A stretch of 64,000 nucleotides of DNA from Ptiloglossa arizonensis (lineage: Eukaryota; Arthropoda; Insecta; Hymenoptera; Colletidae): NCBI RefSeq assembly GCF_051014685.1, contig NC_135056.1, forward strand, positions 8,140,001 through 8,204,000, read 5' to 3'. The translations under genes were made by a program, and so were the position numbers. Positions 45,296 to 57,456 of the stretch are shown here, one piece after another. How positions within the stretch are numbered: the first letter of the stretch is position 1; each line of letters opens with the position of its first letter. The notes beneath the pieces were generated by a model, which was not told the origin of the DNA, made no database searches, and saw only the letters and a program-made list of their open reading frames with translations.

Positions 45296-46600
45296 GGTAA
45301 TCTCCTTTTCGTCGATGGTTTGACCCTGTTTGATGTACAGTTGGTAGCCACGGTTCGGTGCACGCTGTTGTTTCGTTGGTATATTCTTCAAGTTTCCGTG
45401 ATCCCGTTTTATCTTAGTTACAGTTTGTGTTTTCCAGTTAGAGATCTTTCCTCTACACGGTACATTTAGAGTTATCTTTTCACCGATGGCTCGATCCTCT
45501 TTGATTCTGAGAGCGAGATTTCAACTGGCACTCTCACTCTACTGTATCGTATACGTTGCATTAGAATTGTATATTTCGGAGCGAGCATCCACCATCGGAG
45601 CCCCTTATCTTTCGCGTTATGATTTACGTTTTCTAGTTTCAAATCTTTTACCCGTTGTTCGAAAGTTTGTTTCTCGTGGATGGCTCGGTCTTATTCGATT
45701 CGGAGTGCGAGATTTCAGTTGGTACTCTCGCCTGAATATATAAATGTTTTATCACTGGGATTGTATATATTAGAGATTATAATTTTACACGATCTTGGTT
45801 CTCTCTTTCGAGACCCATTTTGCTATAACACTTTCGATAGTTGACTTACATTGCGTTTTATAGTACTTTACAGTATGCACTCCGATACATTCGATCGTCT
45901 TATTTTCTTGCGATTAGATTTGTATTTTTATGCACGAAAAATCAGAAAAAATTATCTATATGTAATATATATCATGCTTCTAGTAACACAATATTAACGT
46001 GTTCAGTGTAACTGATTAATTATAAACGAGAGCAGTAATGTGATAAAGCGCGTATATAAACATATTAAATACAAATAACTACAATATTTTCAAACTCATA
46101 CGACGAGAAATGTTTAATTGATTACTGAAATGTTATTACGGATATTATTTTCCCTATTTGTTTACATGGAGCGATTGCATTACTGCTGACTCGTTTTAAA
46201 TAGCTCAGGCTGTCCATTCATTCTTTCATTCTTGATATATTTGAACTTCGATTAAATATAAAAAATAAATCATATTGTTGACCATTCCTTCTTGGTATTA
46301 TCGAGCAGCAAGCATTATAGGCGGTGTGAAAAATCGTTTTATTAGCACCAGGTTTGTTAATGTATTTACTTCCTTTTAGTCGTTTATTCCGTATTTGTAA
46401 CTTTTCTGTTTTTCTTTTCTTACACAATCATCTTTTATCGTTTCGTTTTTGTATTAACACGTTTTCATAAGTCGTTCATATTCGCGCTCGTATTATATTT
46501 ATTTCGCGTTATTTATTACTTGGAAGTCTTCTTTCCATCGACGGTTCGGCCTTGCTTGGTTCGGAGAAGTGAATTTCAGTTGGTAGGTTACCCTAATGAT
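45296..46600. repeat. Degenerate dispersed/tandem repeat, four copies
   Basis: Blocks near 45304, 45478, 45672 and 46533 share a pattern like CACCGATGGCTCGATCCTCT, then TTGATTCTGAGAGCGAGATT and TCAACTGGCACTCTC. The first three are spaced by about 175-195 bp; the fourth is displaced by about 860 bp of AT-rich DNA. Confidence 0.6.
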
Positions 46601-47821
46601 GTTCCATTAGTCTCGTGTATTTTGTAGCAATTTTTCACGCATCGAGTTTTGTATTTTCAGTTCGTTTTGTTGCAAAAGTATCGCAACGTCTGTTTTTCTT
46701 TTTTTCTTTTTGTACATGACGATAGCAAACAGGCTCCACGGTCAGCGATACGTTTACACGCGTGAAAGTTTTTCGAAAACGTAATAAATTACATATTGGT
46801 CGATGACGATATTATTTAACGCGGTTTTGTTTCTATATTATCTACTACTCTTTTTTACGGGAAAATACCGATTGTCGATTACCATCCTTGAAATCTTTAA
46901 GACGTAAAATATCCAACAATTGAATTAAAGAATTACTCTATTGTATAACATTTACTCCACTGTAACGATACCAAATACGTGACTTATCGGTATTTAAGAG
47001 CAAACGTGATCGTATGATAAAGAAATAAAAAATTCCCACTATTTAACGCTGGATAACGTTACGTCGCTAATTAAAAGAATTACCTAACCCCCCAGGTTTG
47101 TTTCGTTACGAACCACACGTATTTGGTCGTCGCCTCGTGTGTTGGCGACCTTTGGAATTTCACTTGGGTATCGAAGAAGTAGCACTAAATAATAAACGTC
47201 CCGATATATTTATTCCCGTTTCCGTCGCTACTTGTCGGCGATTTATGTGGAAGTTTACGACAAGTTTCTTATTGGTTTTAAATATTATGCCCGATCCACG
47301 CCGAATCTTTACGACCCGACGGCTACTTTAATAAAGCCGATATATCATTCGAATAACGTTAATTACATTCACGCGAGCGTGAAATCTTAATTATCATTCG
47401 TGCACCGGGGGATTTTGTAACGCGACTCGTTTGTCGTTCCCTCTTGCCGGTAGAACTCGGTTAAGTGACTTGTCTCGGGTACCCTTAACGGGCGAGCTCA
47501 GTTTCCCCGTATTGAAAATAGTTTTACGAGACGTAAATCACGCTCGAGACGACGCACGGTGAAACGTCAATTAATTAACCGGAGGCATGTCACTTACGTC
47601 GATAACCAATCTCGCCACTCGGCGCACTTTCGTTTCGCGAACTTACGACCCTTTGTTCCCCCGGAGGCTTTTCAATCGCCGAGGCACACTCGTTTCCGCG
47701 CGCCCGCGCAACGATCGCTTATTTGCGCGCGGTTCCCACCGACCAGTAGCCACGAGTCGAAAAACCAACCCTTCCCGAACTCCGCTTCCGGATCAATTTG
47801 TCTTCGTTTCGCCAACGAAAC
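46601..47821. other. No gene seen; GC-richer patch at right
   Basis: AT-rich until about 47090, then CpG-rich to 47820. Overlapping plus-strand frames at 47559-47844 reflect low stop density and Arg/Pro-rich composition; no motif is recognised. Confidence 0.4.
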
Positions 47822-49127
47822 GACCTAAGGCCATTGTTGTTTAATTGGAAGTTGACAATGTAGCTTGGCGACATTATTTTTATACTCAACGAAATCTTGT
47901 TATCCACAGTACCAATTATCCCTCGATAATTGGAGTAAGTTTGAGTCGAAAAATGTTTGGTTTGCTTCTATAAGGTCTTTGTTGTTTATTTGGAAGTTGA
48001 CAATGTAGCTTGGCGACATTATTTTTATACTTAACGAAATCTTGTTATCCACAGTACCAATTATTCCTCGATAATTGGAGTAAGTTTCGCGAAAAATATT
48101 TGGTTACTTCTATAAGATCTTTTATGTTTATTTGAAAGTTGACAATGTAGCTTGGCGACATTATTTTTTTATTTAACGAAATCTTGTTATCTACAGTAGT
48201 CCCTCGATAATTGGACCGTATTTCTCCTCTGTAAAAGGTATCGAAGCATCTTTTTCCGAGTAAGTCTCGCGAAGACTTTAACTTTGAGTTAAAAAATGTT
48301 TAGTTTACTTCTAAAAAGCCTTTGTTGTTTAGTTGGAAGTTGACAATGTAGCTTGGCGACATTATATTTTTACTTAAGGAAATCTTGTTACCTATAGTAG
48401 TCCCTCGATAATTGGACCGTATTTCTCCTCTGTAAAAGGTATCGAAGCATCTTTTTCCGAGTAAGTCTCGCGAGGACTTTAACTTTGACTTAAAAAATGT
48501 TTGGTTTACTTCTAAAAGGCCTTTGTTGTTTAGTTGGAAGTTGACAATGTAGCTTGGCGACATTATATTTTTACTTAAGGAAATCTTGTTACCTATAGTA
48601 GTCCCTCGATAATTGGACCGTATTTCTCCTCTGTAAAAGGTATCGAAGCATTTTTTTCCGAGTAAGTTTCGCGAGGACTTTAACTTTGACTTAAAAAATG
48701 TTTGGTTTACTTCTAAAAGGCCTTTGTTGTTTAGTTGGAAGTTGACAATGTAGCTTGGCGACATTATTTTTTTACTTAACGAAATCTTGTTATCTACAGT
48801 AGTCCCTCGATAATTGGACCGTGTTTCTCCTCTGTAAAAGGTATCGAAGATACCAATCGACGATCTTTTTCCAAGTAAGTTTCACGAAAACTACAACTTT
48901 GAGTCGAAAAATGTTTGGCTTACTTCTGAAAGGCCTTTGTTGTTTAATTGAAAGTTGACAATGTAGCTTGGCGACATTATATTTTTACTTAAGGAAATCT
49001 TGTTATCTACAGTAGTCCCTCGATAATTGGACCGTGTTTCTCCTCTGTAAAAGGTATCGAAGCATCTTTTTCCGAGTTAGTTTTACGATGACTTTAACTT
49101 GTAGTTGAAAAATGTTTGGTTTACTTC
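47822..49127. repeat. Tandem repeat, about 201-bp unit, seven copies
   Basis: The anchor GTTGACAATGTAGCTTGGCG occurs at 47851, 47996, 48138, 48339, 48540, 48741 and 48954, giving periods of 145, 142, 201, 201, 201 and 213 bp. Full units also contain ACAGTAGTCCCTCGATAATT, GGACCGTATTTCTCCTCTGT and AAAAGGTATCGAAGCATC; the two short units lack this part. The three central 201-bp units are nearly identical. Because 201 is 3×67, a minus-strand frame at 48300-48764 stays open with a 67-residue period; it has no independent support as a gene. Confidence 0.95.
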
Positions 49128-51068
49128 TAAAAGAAAATGTGGGTGCAGAATGTTTCCATTCATTGCTCTATCTATTCAAAAGTTTGAAGTTACAATGTTT
49201 TCATTCACTATATTAAAGCAAAAGTACAGGGAGCGTTGCATTTCACAGAAGTTGGACAGATAAAAGACGTGGTTCAGTGAATACGGCTATTCTGCAACTT
49301 AGGCTTAAACCTAATTCTGCAACTTTTACAACAGTGGTGGAAAACTTTTTTGTGGCGTATGTGTAAAAAAATTACGATCTTACTCGGCATAAAATTAAAT
49401 TTCCATTCTTTTCCACTAACAATTACTTTTTATTCATTTTTGGCGTTCGCACAATTTATCATCGTCTGATTTTAAAAAATCAATTTTTTTCTTTGCATTT
49501 TTCAAAATCTTAAAAATTCTGTCTTAAATCCTCGAAACGGTTTTATCAAACTGGTGGTTAAGTTTTCTCAGAAGCTACATATTCGATTGATATCAAATTG
49601 GAGCTGTATGCTTAAGATAATGTTCATAGTACGTCACGAGCAATCTTCAAAAACAGTAGATCTTTTCTGGAAAAAATAAATTTAAAAAAAAATTTGAATT
49701 CTATTCAATCACGATCATTAAAAGCACAGAAATCCATTCCACCCTACGACTAGGAAATTTAGACAGCGCGGTACAAGAACGTTCGTATTTTCTATACGAA
49801 TCCTAATGTTTGTACGAAAATCGTCAGAAATATTGTTCAAACTTTGTATTTCCGATATACGTATGAAATATTTATATCGGACATTGCGTATCGTCGGAAA
49901 AAATTCCGGAACACCGGCTTTCTTTTCGCCCGGAATGTTCGTGTTTCCTCGTCCGTATCCGCCCTAATGTGTTTGTGTAATGCGCACAGGGAATGAAAAA
50001 ATTGCCAACTGGTCGGGCAAAAGTATACAGAGGTTAGCGAACACCGTGTAGAAAATTTCTCGGTTAGTTTGCGAAAATGATTCGTGCGTAAAATTGATAA
50101 AAATATCGTCCCGTATATATTCGAGCCACCCGCGTAATTCATGGACGCGTACGACTCCATTTGCGGAGGCTGGGCCAGTTTTTGCGGTCGGTGTCGATGA
50201 ACCGCGGATCCGTGCATCTCGTGATCGCTCGAAACTATAAATTACGCAAACATCAAAGAAACGAGGGAAAAAGGAAAGGGGGCCCGTTCGGTCGGTCGAG
50301 TTTGTAACGAAGGCTAATGAATTTCGTGCGCGTCGTTATATCCAGCGTTAGTTGCAATTACAGTGCAATTAAACTACGACCCCCTCGTTAACAATGCAAC
50401 CATTGTGTTAATAATTACGCCTTGGAATGCGTTTCGCGATCGGTTTTACGTAACGCGAACACGCCGTTACCCGTTGATCGAATACTAATCGCGTTCCGTC
50501 GAACTCGCCGTGGAATCGGCCGCTTAACTAATTCGCCGAGACACACCTGCAATCAGATACTTGACATCGACACGCCAGCCGAGAGTCGCTGCGATCACCT
50601 CTTTCGAGAATTCCCCGTAGAACGAGCTGTTCTGCTTTGTAGCTCGTTTTCAAGTTCCCGGACAAGAGAAACGAAGTGCGCAGTGTTTTTCCTACTCGAC
50701 GAAGAGTGCAGACCTTGGAGATCACTTCGGGGAAAAGCTTTGAATTTTGGTACCGCGAGACAGACGCGCTCCAGGCTTGCGTTTAAAGTCGAACGTATTC
50801 GGTAGTAGCGCAGTTTGTTTTCCAGTTTCGAAACACGCGGTTTTTCACGGTTTTCAATTCGTCGAAGCTCGTAGAATATCAACGCGATACACGAATATCT
50901 TAAGGTTTCGTTAACACGAGTCTCGAACGAGCAAAAGATGTATCGATTGATCTCGAACGAACGGAAGAAATTTATAAACTAATAGAGTTTCTAAGCTTTC
51001 ATTTCGAAGTGCATATGCAACGAGAGATGTTATTTTCGATATTAGTTTCACGTGTGGCGTTTCTGTTT
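49128..51068. other. No gene seen
   Basis: AT-rich sequence to about 49840, then a GC-mixed stretch (49900-50880) with overlapping frames on both strands. No motif, RNA gene or element end was recognised. Confidence 0.45.
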
Positions 51069-51174
51069 CACTATTAACCCTTTCACTATTAACCTTTTCC
51101 ATTATAATCCCTTTCCATCATAGCCCTTTCCACTATAACTCTTTCCACTAGAGCTTCTTCTACTATAGCAACCC
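51069..51174 (-). repeat. Inverted fragment of the 52.6-53.3 kb minisatellite
   Basis: About seven 15-bp units of type CACTATAACCCTTTC. The order of variants (ACTATTAACC, then CATTATAATCCCTTTCCATC, then ATAGCCCTTTCCAC and ACTAGAGCTTCTTC) follows the reverse complement of the right-hand end of the large array (53160-53258) unit by unit. It is therefore an inverted copy of that end. Confidence 0.8.
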
Positions 51175-52625
51175 TTGAAGCTCCGTGTATTTTTCGACGC
51201 TTATAATCGGTGAAATATAACACGTGTGTCAATATAATTTATTTATAGAAATTAGCTACAAAATCAAGTGTTTTTTATTGTTATAAAATTTGACGTGGAC
51301 ACTCGCAAAGAACGCAGGCATTCATTAATTTTTTTTTTACGAAAGAAATATTTATTTTACTTTACTTGAGTGATTTTCAGTAAAAATTATTGATAATTTA
51401 TTTCCAAGTAGTTCGTTATCGCTATCATCGTTGGATAGAATTATTTCGATTTATTCTTTCATTTTAAGTTACATAGTTTATCTTATACAAGTGATCGTTT
51501 ATGAAGTACAAGTAAATATACATGATTATTGAAGGACAGTCTATGAAAGATGTACTATGAGCAACTAGAAAGAATGCATCTGGGTGTTCTCGATGTTCTC
51601 ACGACACGAATAGTATTAAATCAAAATCTAAATTCCATTCAGAGGTATTCTCTCCATCTGTCCACTATACTTCGTATAGTCGCACCGGTTTAGAGAAATG
51701 CACTCACAGAATGCAACGCAAAATAACTTCCGCGTTGTATGTATATTTGGATACAAGAATTGTTTCACTTCGATACCAGGTAGGTGCACGAAATTCCGCT
51801 TGCTACTAGTCAAAGTTAACGTTAACGGATCTAACGACAGCCGCTTACAGCTAGCGCATCTGTTTAAAGTCGCAAATAAATCTCAAACACACTTTGTACA
51901 GTAGGTCAATTGCAGTGTAAATTCACTCAGAGAATATTTATAGAAACAGCCCGGTCGGTGGAATTAGGTTCCGCTTTCAAGCTCCGTTGAAAACGTCCGC
52001 GAGTGTACTTCTCTCACACTCGTTGAACCCTTTCAATTACTCTCTCCACCCTCCCTCTCTAAGCGATCACAGATATCAACGATGGCCGATAATCGCGAGT
52101 GGGAGCCATAGAAGGATCGTCCTCGATTCTCACACCAGTTGACACACCAAAGGAAAAGTTCCTTTCTGCTTTCAATTTTCTGTACTTTTCTCTCCTCCTT
52201 CTCATTGAAAACGACCAAACAGAATCTTCGACGTCAAACGAAACTTTCGTCGCGTTTACAATACATACTCTATACCCATTTTTCTAAATGTTTCGATCAA
52301 TCTTCCGCGATTCGAACAAGATCCAATGTCTCTCGAACCGTGCATAAACGAACGACGAATACTTTCCACGATTTGATCGAGTACATCCATCGATAACGTT
52401 GGCTTGGGCTCGTTTAACACTTTACGTAGAATGTAAGCTCAACTTGTGTCGTATCGCTACGTGAAAAATTGCTCTAGTTGCACATCAAGTGTGTGTTCGA
52501 AGATTACTACTTGTAAAATATAAAAGAAGTACGAAATATCGAATTGTAAAGTTACGTTGAGAGTTATACGTAATTTTCGCTTTGAGAAATATCGTCGAAT
52601 AGTTCCTCGTTGCAGAAGAATCTTC
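51175..52625. other. No gene seen
   Basis: AT-rich DNA, with a moderately mixed stretch at 51650-52400. Frames are short and overlap on both strands. Nothing recognisable. Confidence 0.45.
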
Positions 52626-53258
52626 GAGTGGAAAGGGTTACAGTGGAAGGGATTACAATGAAAAGGGTTCTAGTGGAAAAGGGTTACAGAGGAAAGAGTT
52701 ACAGTGGAAAGGGTTATCGCAGAAATGGATATAGTGAAATGGGTTACAGTAAAAAGGGTTACAGTGAAAAGGGCTATAGTGGAAAGGACCATAGTAGAAA
52801 GGGCTATGGTGGAAAGAGCTATGGTGGAAAGGATTACAGTGGAAAGAGTTACACTGGAAAGGGTTCTAGTGGAAAGGGTTACAGAGGAAAGAGTTACAGT
52901 GGAAAGGGTTATCGCAGAAATGGATATAGTGAAATGGGTTACAGTAAAAAGGGTTACAGTGAAAAGGGCTATAGTGGAAAGGATTATAGGGGAAAGGACC
53001 ATAGTGGAAAGAGCTATGGTGGAAAGGATTACAGTGGAAAGAGTTACACTGAAAAGAGTTACACTAGAAAGAGTAACACTGGAAAGGGTTACAGAGGAAA
53101 GAGTTACAATGGAAATAGTTACAGTGGAAAGGGTTATCACAGTAATGAACATAGCAAAAAAGGTTACAGTGAAAAGGATTACAGTGGAAAAAGCTCTAGT
53201 GAAAAAAGCTCTAGTGGAAAGGACTATGATGGAAAGGATTATAACGGAAAGGGTTAAT
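52626..53258 (+). repeat. 15-bp minisatellite with higher-order structure
   Basis: About 42 copies of AGTGGAAAGGGTTAC and close variants. A 13-unit block starting ACAGAGGAAAGAGTTACAGT recurs at 52686 and 52881 (195 bp) and, more diverged, at 53091 (210 bp). All phases stay open: one plus frame reads Gly-Tyr-Ser-Gly-Lys repeats, others Val-Glu-Arg or Thr-Val repeats. The Gly-Tyr-Ser frame looks like a structural protein at first sight, but it lacks a signal peptide, a credible start and any flanking coding sequence, so a minisatellite is the better call. Confidence 0.93.
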
Positions 53259-54070
53259 AGTCTCGCGCTCGAGCGAGCATTTCGTTCCAGTCCCTTCCAT
53301 CGAAACGAGAATCGGCGAACACCGGCGACAGTTCGATCGTTATTCTTCGCGCGATTGCCGAAAGTCTTCGTTAGTTCCCGAAATAATTCCACCTGGAACC
53401 TCCCCGATCTGAACGAGGAGCGCTCTAATGGTACGCGCGTTAGGCGAGACATTTTTCCCCGTAGCGAGTTCGCGGCTGGACGAGCGGGAGTGAAGCGAGA
53501 AAAAGAGATTAAAAAGAGGGAAACAGAAACGCCAGTCGTGTTCCTATCGTAAATCACCGACGAAAATACAATAATACAAGAGAAGAGGCTCTCGCTCGCG
53601 CCATAAACCAAATCGCATCGGTTGACCCGGCTTGACCCCTCTGGGGGCTTTTGTGCGACACATTTTCGTCGTTTTTTACTTTTTTTTCTCTCTCCCTCTC
53701 TCTTTCTCTCTCTCTTTCTCTCTCTCTTTCTCTTCGAGGGGCGTGAGAGGAGGGAGGGCGGTGTTCGGTCCTTTAAACGGGCCTCCGCTTCGGGAATTCC
53801 TCAAGGTTCCTGGTCCACGAGACGACGGGTTAGACACGAGGAGATCCTGTCACCTCGCCATAGGGTGGCCTTGCCGTGGCCGCACAAAATAATCATATAA
53901 CGTGCCTGACTGCATAGCTGCATACCATAATGCGCCGCGTGTCCCGTCTTTGGCGACGTTATTTCTCTCTCGTACCATTGTCCCGATCGATGTGGCCAAA
54001 AATCAACGATCACGACGCTGATCCGGCGATCCTTTTTGTCCGCTTTTACGACGCTCGGGAATGCATTCCG
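53259..54070. other. GC-mixed sequence, possible conserved element
   Basis: CpG-rich text on either side of a pyrimidine tract. 53860-54000 (for example CATATAACGTGCCTGACTGC, then GCATACCATAATGCG) is complex and repeat-free and looks like conserved non-coding DNA. No protein is recognised in frames at 53622-53900. Confidence 0.25.
53671..53735. repeat. Pyrimidine tract with (TC)n
   Basis: Continuous T/C tract with runs of CTCTCT interrupted by TTT every 10-14 bases, itself a short tandem pattern (CTCTCTCTTT). Confidence 0.92.
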
Positions 54071-57000
54071 TTCATCGGGTTGTGACGACTCTTTTTACCT
54101 TTTATCGATGACATTATTAATATTGGCTTTCGGTGCCCGATAACGCCGGGGATCCACGTCTCATTGGTTTTAAATAGGAGAGTGCAGCTGCTTGTTTTCC
54201 TTTGCGAATCTTCTAATAGTATCGGTGCATCTCTAACCGGTTGTTCATCGATCGATGATTTTTCAACCAGTTTCGTTTCGATTACAACCACTGTAGTTGC
54301 AATTCGATTCTACGTTTGTTTTGGTACTGCTGTGGAATAATTTTTTTCTTTTTTTTATGAAAATCTAACGAAGTGCACGTTTCATAATATTGAACAAGTG
54401 TTTGGTAATGGTCATTTGCGATTTGTTCTACATTCGTGGTTGTATATTAATGATTAACCCATATGTATGAAATTATTGTTTCGTCGATATTGATATTTAG
54501 TTTCTATTTGTGTATTCAAAAAATACTTTACAAATAGGAAAAATAATTTTCTCGTGGAAACAAATTCTTCTTTTTGAAGTTGAGACGATAAATGTCGAGA
54601 CACTTGTGTATACACAGTATATATCGAATAAAACAACAAATGTCAGTATTGGAAGCTTTTACGAACATTTTATTTTTAGTGTAAAATCATAATAATGTAA
54701 GAAAGAATTCGTTTTATTAACCAAAATTCAGGTATATTCTAAATAAAATCAAATAAATTGTAGCTGATTGTAATATTTTTCTCATTTATAATATACTACA
54801 AAAAATGGTAAAAAAAATTACCGTTGATTTTATTCCGGTCTCAATTTCCTACTTTAACAGTCGCATGATGTTTGAATAAAATTTAATACTTAATAATGAA
54901 TATTCTTCGAATAGAATACTGATATTTGACGAGTTAAGGAATTTAATCTCTGTCTTCTTGTTTTTCGGTATGGTTAATTGTTTGTTTATTTCTAAATATG
55001 TCGATACATCATGTTTCGAGATTGTATTACAAAGAGGTGGAGTGAGAGTCAAAATAATGTAACCACAATTCTAAATTAATGGAGAAGATTGATTTTCATT
55101 ATCTTGTAATTGTCCAGATGAAAAGAGATTGCGGTTAGGCTCTTCGATTTCTGCATACCTGCATAATCTAAAATCTTCTCGTATTTCCATCCTGTGACAT
55201 AGTGTCTGCGTTCGCGGAATGATCGTGGTCGGCGAATTGTTGAATGAAAAAATGATAAACGATGTAGATGAATATTTTGTCCGAAACGTGTTTTTCTCTA
55301 CGTTAAGTATCGTGTTTCGATTCTGCCGCAAAGGCATACATTTGTATGAAAATTACTCGTCGAAACTTGTTAAAAAATTTTGTACAAATCTAGACACACA
55401 CCAATCTACCCGACTCGCGTTCATTTACATTTGTAATGAGCAATTGCAAAATAAATTGTAACGACGAGTTCTAGGAATCGTTAATAAATTCTTAATAAAT
55501 TTTACATAAACGCTAATATTTATTCGTTTGTAGATCAGTGAAACTAGTATTCAGCATAAAAGACATTTTCTGTGGACATTTTTTAGAAATCGAAATATTT
55601 GTAGACACTTATCTTGTGCTACGTTTAAATATTTTATATCTCTGCAAAGTTTCGAAAACGTATTTTAAAATGTTCCTCGTTAGGCAAGCCGAGGTAATTT
55701 GTCGCGAAAGCTGAACGATTATACCCGCGAAGAAATAATAAATATTTCGATGTTTATCTATTCCTTCGTTTATTTATCTAAAGATCTCTGTCTAAAATCG
55801 TACAAATCTAACTGCACTTGAAATAAATCGCGTTATACTAGCATTTGCTCTGTGTCGTGCTTAATTCATTTTTAATTACAGATACAAGAGTATCTCTGAT
55901 TGAAAACTAATTCAATTACCGGGTTAAGGAGTTTATAATGCTCGTTTGAGTACATTTATGCAATATAACGATTAAGTTATCTACGATACGTAGTCTCTGC
56001 TAGGTTATAAAAGCTTCATAAAATATTTAAACGTTAAAGACTGAGAGTAATTAGCTCGTTCGTAAACGCCTACGTATGGTCGTCAGTGTTCGCTCGATAA
56101 AATTGTACGAAAGCGTAAAGAGAGTGTCTTTGAAAGGTCTTGAGAAACTTTTCCAAGCGTTGTAGTACTCGCTAGACCGAATAAAAAACGCTTAATGGGT
56201 ACAATTCCGCGAAACTACCCTTTCGGAGTAAACAGCGATTTTTCTATCTCAATAATGTAACTTCTATTCATTGCCTGCTGTAGGGAAACAGAGAATTATC
56301 TTATCGTATTCCTTCAGTGTGTAAATATTTACTTGATTTACTCGCTTGACTCCGTTGATCGGTGTCAGTAAACATACGATAGCCGAGAATCTCAGTCCGA
56401 TAATATTCTCTAGCCCTACCGTCGTGGCAACGAATAGATAGGGTTAGATAACTTATTGAAAGAGAAAATCAGTGTTTTTTCTGGAAGCCTACGTACGCTA
56501 AGCATTTTTTATTCAGGCCAGTGAATACGTACCCTGCAGACTCTTAAACCATCAAACGCACTTTGTAGAGGAAACTTGGAGAATTTCTTGTTACGGCTAA
56601 CTAGTGGAAAAACGGTTGTGATAATTTCATTAAAACATTCGTTAAATAATACGTTAATGTAATTTCGTGATAAATAGGTTTGGTCGGTTTTCGTGCAGCT
56701 ACGAATTTGTAAGAATAAGACAAAATTTTCTTTTTCTCAGTTTAAAATGTATTTTTTTTTTTTGAAAATACCAATAGATGGAATAGAGGTTTAGATAAAA
56801 TATCGTTGTTGTAAATTTGTAACCGATACAAATGAAATTTAATGTTTCATCTGATAAGAATCTGCGAAGAGTCAAAACGTAATGCTTCAACTTTCGATAA
56901 AAAATAGCTGACGATTTATAATTTATAAATAAATTTGGATACAATATTTCGATATTTTTGCGTTAGAAAATTGTGTTGATAAAATATTTTAACATTTCTG

Positions 57001-57147
57001 TGTTAGAATATTTGCTAAATTATTTACCAGACTAAACATGTTCTTACACGTCCCCTATTACCCTGTTAAGGGTTGCACTTTGGGGTTGCACCCTTCACTT
57101 TAGAAAACGTTGCCCCGAGTAATGTATTCGAGTAAGCGTGGCGAGTT
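54071..57147. other. No gene seen
   Basis: AT-rich DNA throughout, with an occasional T run (56753-56763). Short frames such as 54849-55052 and 55071-55461 overlap on both strands and lack motifs. Confidence 0.45.
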
Positions 57148-57456
57148 AACAGCCATTTATAACAACCTAAGTGATTGTTCGTATGTGACTTCTGTCGTGT
57201 ACGTACAACGAAGCGTATTCTATTTCAATTTTCTAGGAGAAGAAACTCAAACTCTCTTTAGCACGATAGTGCTTCCAACTGCTTTCGTAATGAAATTCGT
57301 TTTAAATTCCACAGCATATTTTCCGAAAATGTTATGACTTTTTCTATGTTACACATCTGATTGTGTAGCATTGACTCTTTTTGAGATACATATGAGGTAT
57401 ACCTAACACTCCAAAGATTTCAGATACTTAACACTCGAAAATCTGTCGGTAGTTAA
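57148..57456 (-). mobile_element. piggyBac-like element, family of the 30.1-kb copy
   Basis: Read on the minus strand from TTAA at 57453-57456: CTACCGACAGATTTTCGAG, then CCTCATATGTATCTCAAAAA and CATAGAAAAAGTCATAACAT, ending beyond ATTTCATTACGAAAGCAGTT. The same blocks in the same order make up 29740-29820 and 30142-30375. The right (plus-strand) terminus has lost the CACTAGAA bases; the left boundary is taken as the TTAA at about 57147 and is uncertain. Non-coding. Confidence 0.55.

Noticed and set aside
52610..53611. Gly-Tyr-Ser-Gly-Lys repeat protein and a 313-codon antisense frame
   Set aside because: All phases are open across the 15-bp array; there is no signal peptide, credible start or flanking coding sequence. 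Kept only as a finding to check.
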